Shown here piece by piece: positions 63,485 to 64,000 of a DNA stretch of 64,000 nt. The position numbers and the translations under genes were made by a program. Origin of the DNA: Desulfuromusa sp. (lineage in GTDB: Bacteria; Desulfobacterota; Desulfuromonadia; Desulfuromonadales; Geopsychrobacteraceae); contig JADGDX010000005.1 in assembly GCA_016744675.1 (NCBI GenBank), forward strand, positions 1 to 64,000, written 5' to 3'. The first letter of the stretch is position 1. Each line of letters starts with the position of its first letter. The notes under the pieces are model-generated. The model did no database searches, was not told the DNA's origin, and saw only the letters and a list, made by a program, of their open reading frames with translations.

Positions 63485-64000
63485 CAACACAACGCCGAGC
63501 TATCCTTTACGGGCTCGGTGCCGTTCTTCTCTGGTCTACAGTTGCAACTGCATTTAAATTGTCTTTGCGCCATTTCACTCCCATTGAGCTGCTTCTTTAT
63601 TCGGGTTCTTTTTCAACCCTACTCCTAGGAGCGATCCTTCTCTACCAAGGGAAATTTCGTCTTGCATTTGAATGCCAGCCCAGCGAATATTTATTATCGA
63701 TTCTACTTGGGCTGCTCAGTCCATTTCTTTATTACCTCATTCTATTCAAAGCCTACGAACTTCTTCCTGCGCAGCAAGCCCAGCCGCTGAATTATACTTG
63801 GGCCATCACCTTGTCGTTGCTGGCCGTCCCCCTATTAAAACAAAAAATTGGCTGGCAACAATGGTTGGCCCTTGTCGTTAGCTATTGTGGTGTTGTGGTG
63901 ATTTCAACAGAAGGAAAACCCTTTAGCTTACAGTTTACCGATCCCCTCGGCGTCACTTTAGCTCTTAGTAGTACGTTCATCTGGGCTCTTTATTGGATTT
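63481..64000 (+). CDS. EamA-family (DMT) transporter, cut by window end
   Basis: An open frame starts MTTQRRAILYGLGAVLLWSTVATAFKLSLRHF and runs off the window after about 173 codons, so it is not in the ORF track as such. It is a second, divergent EamA transporter, translationally coupled (ATGA) to the preceding one; the pair may form a heterodimer. Confidence 0.85.
   Translation, partial: MTTQRRAILYGLGAVLLWSTVATAFKLSLRHFTPIELLLYSGSFSTLLLGAILLYQGKFRLAFECQPSEYLLSILLGLLSPFLYYLILFKAYELLPAQQAQPLNYTWAITLSLLAVPLLKQKIGWQQWLALVVSYCGVVVISTEGKPFSLQFTDPLGVTLALSSTFIWALYWI

Overview
The window reads as a chromosomal segment of an anaerobic, motile, Gram-negative bacterium. The gene set (a periplasmic [NiFe]-hydrogenase, a c-type-heme chemoreceptor, HisZ, tRNA 2-selenouridine synthase, TyrR-like sigma-54 activators, an amino-acid-oxidising locus, a glycyl radical enzyme) fits Desulfobacterota, most likely the Desulfuromonadales. 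That placement is inferred from gene content, not from a phylogenetic marker.

Layout. 1-1117: a partial tRNA-Glu and an AraC-Ogt alkyltransferase. 1125-2879: a ClcA-type chloride channel. 3047-12901 (minus): one apparent operon that encodes, in transcription order, a [NiFe]-hydrogenase large subunit, a Tat-exported small subunit, a methyl-accepting chemotaxis protein (MCP) with a periplasmic CxxCH heme site, and HypF-B-C-D-E-A. The large subunit ends exactly at the DPCxxCxxH motif and no maturation protease gene is present. 13-14.6 kb: a tRNA-Lys pseudogene in a gene desert, then MscS. 14.7-25.1 kb (minus): four Sec-exported proteins sharing an L-x-D-x-x-[LM]-x-x-[VI]-[ST]-[AG]-G motif after the signal peptide, a periplasmic C39 peptidase and a coiled-coil plus beta-barrel outer-membrane protein. 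This resembles a divergent Fap functional-amyloid operon, and a giant NTPase-TPR-BTAD regulator lies upstream. 25.5-27.6 kb: small exported proteins, including an exported acyl-carrier-like protein lacking the phosphopantetheine serine. 27.7-28.2 kb: tRNA-Glu and tRNA-Lys plus a duplicated tRNA-Glu 3' end. 28.2-33.6 kb: housekeeping genes purA, hisZ, pepA and mnmH. 33.7-35.8 kb: tRNA-fMet and a hipBA module lying between two related terminators. 35.8-38.9 kb: a ProVWX betaine transporter. 39.4-42.9 kb: two Sel1-repeat proteins flanking cheV.

43-54.7 kb: an amino-acid catabolic locus. A sigma-54 activator is followed by a sigma-54 promoter with an upstream inverted repeat, then pruA, proline dehydrogenase, the branched-chain amino-acid transporter livKHMGF, a universal stress protein and a second paralogous sigma-54 activator. 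54.8-57.1 kb: an alkyltransferase-like protein and several membrane proteins. 57.1-61.2 kb: a second sigma-54 promoter and related inverted repeat drive a glycyl radical enzyme, probably trans-4-hydroxyproline dehydratase, with its activase. A MITE-like noncoding element lies between the two genes. 61.2-64 kb: a MATE-like transporter and two EamA transporters.

How the genes fit together. Proline, and probably hydroxyproline, would converge on pyrroline-5-carboxylate and be oxidised to glutamate by PruA, under paired sigma-54 regulators. The hydrogenase-MCP operon looks like a hydrogen or redox sensor wired to chemotaxis. The two most unusual systems are that operon and the C39/double-glycine-like amyloid export cluster.
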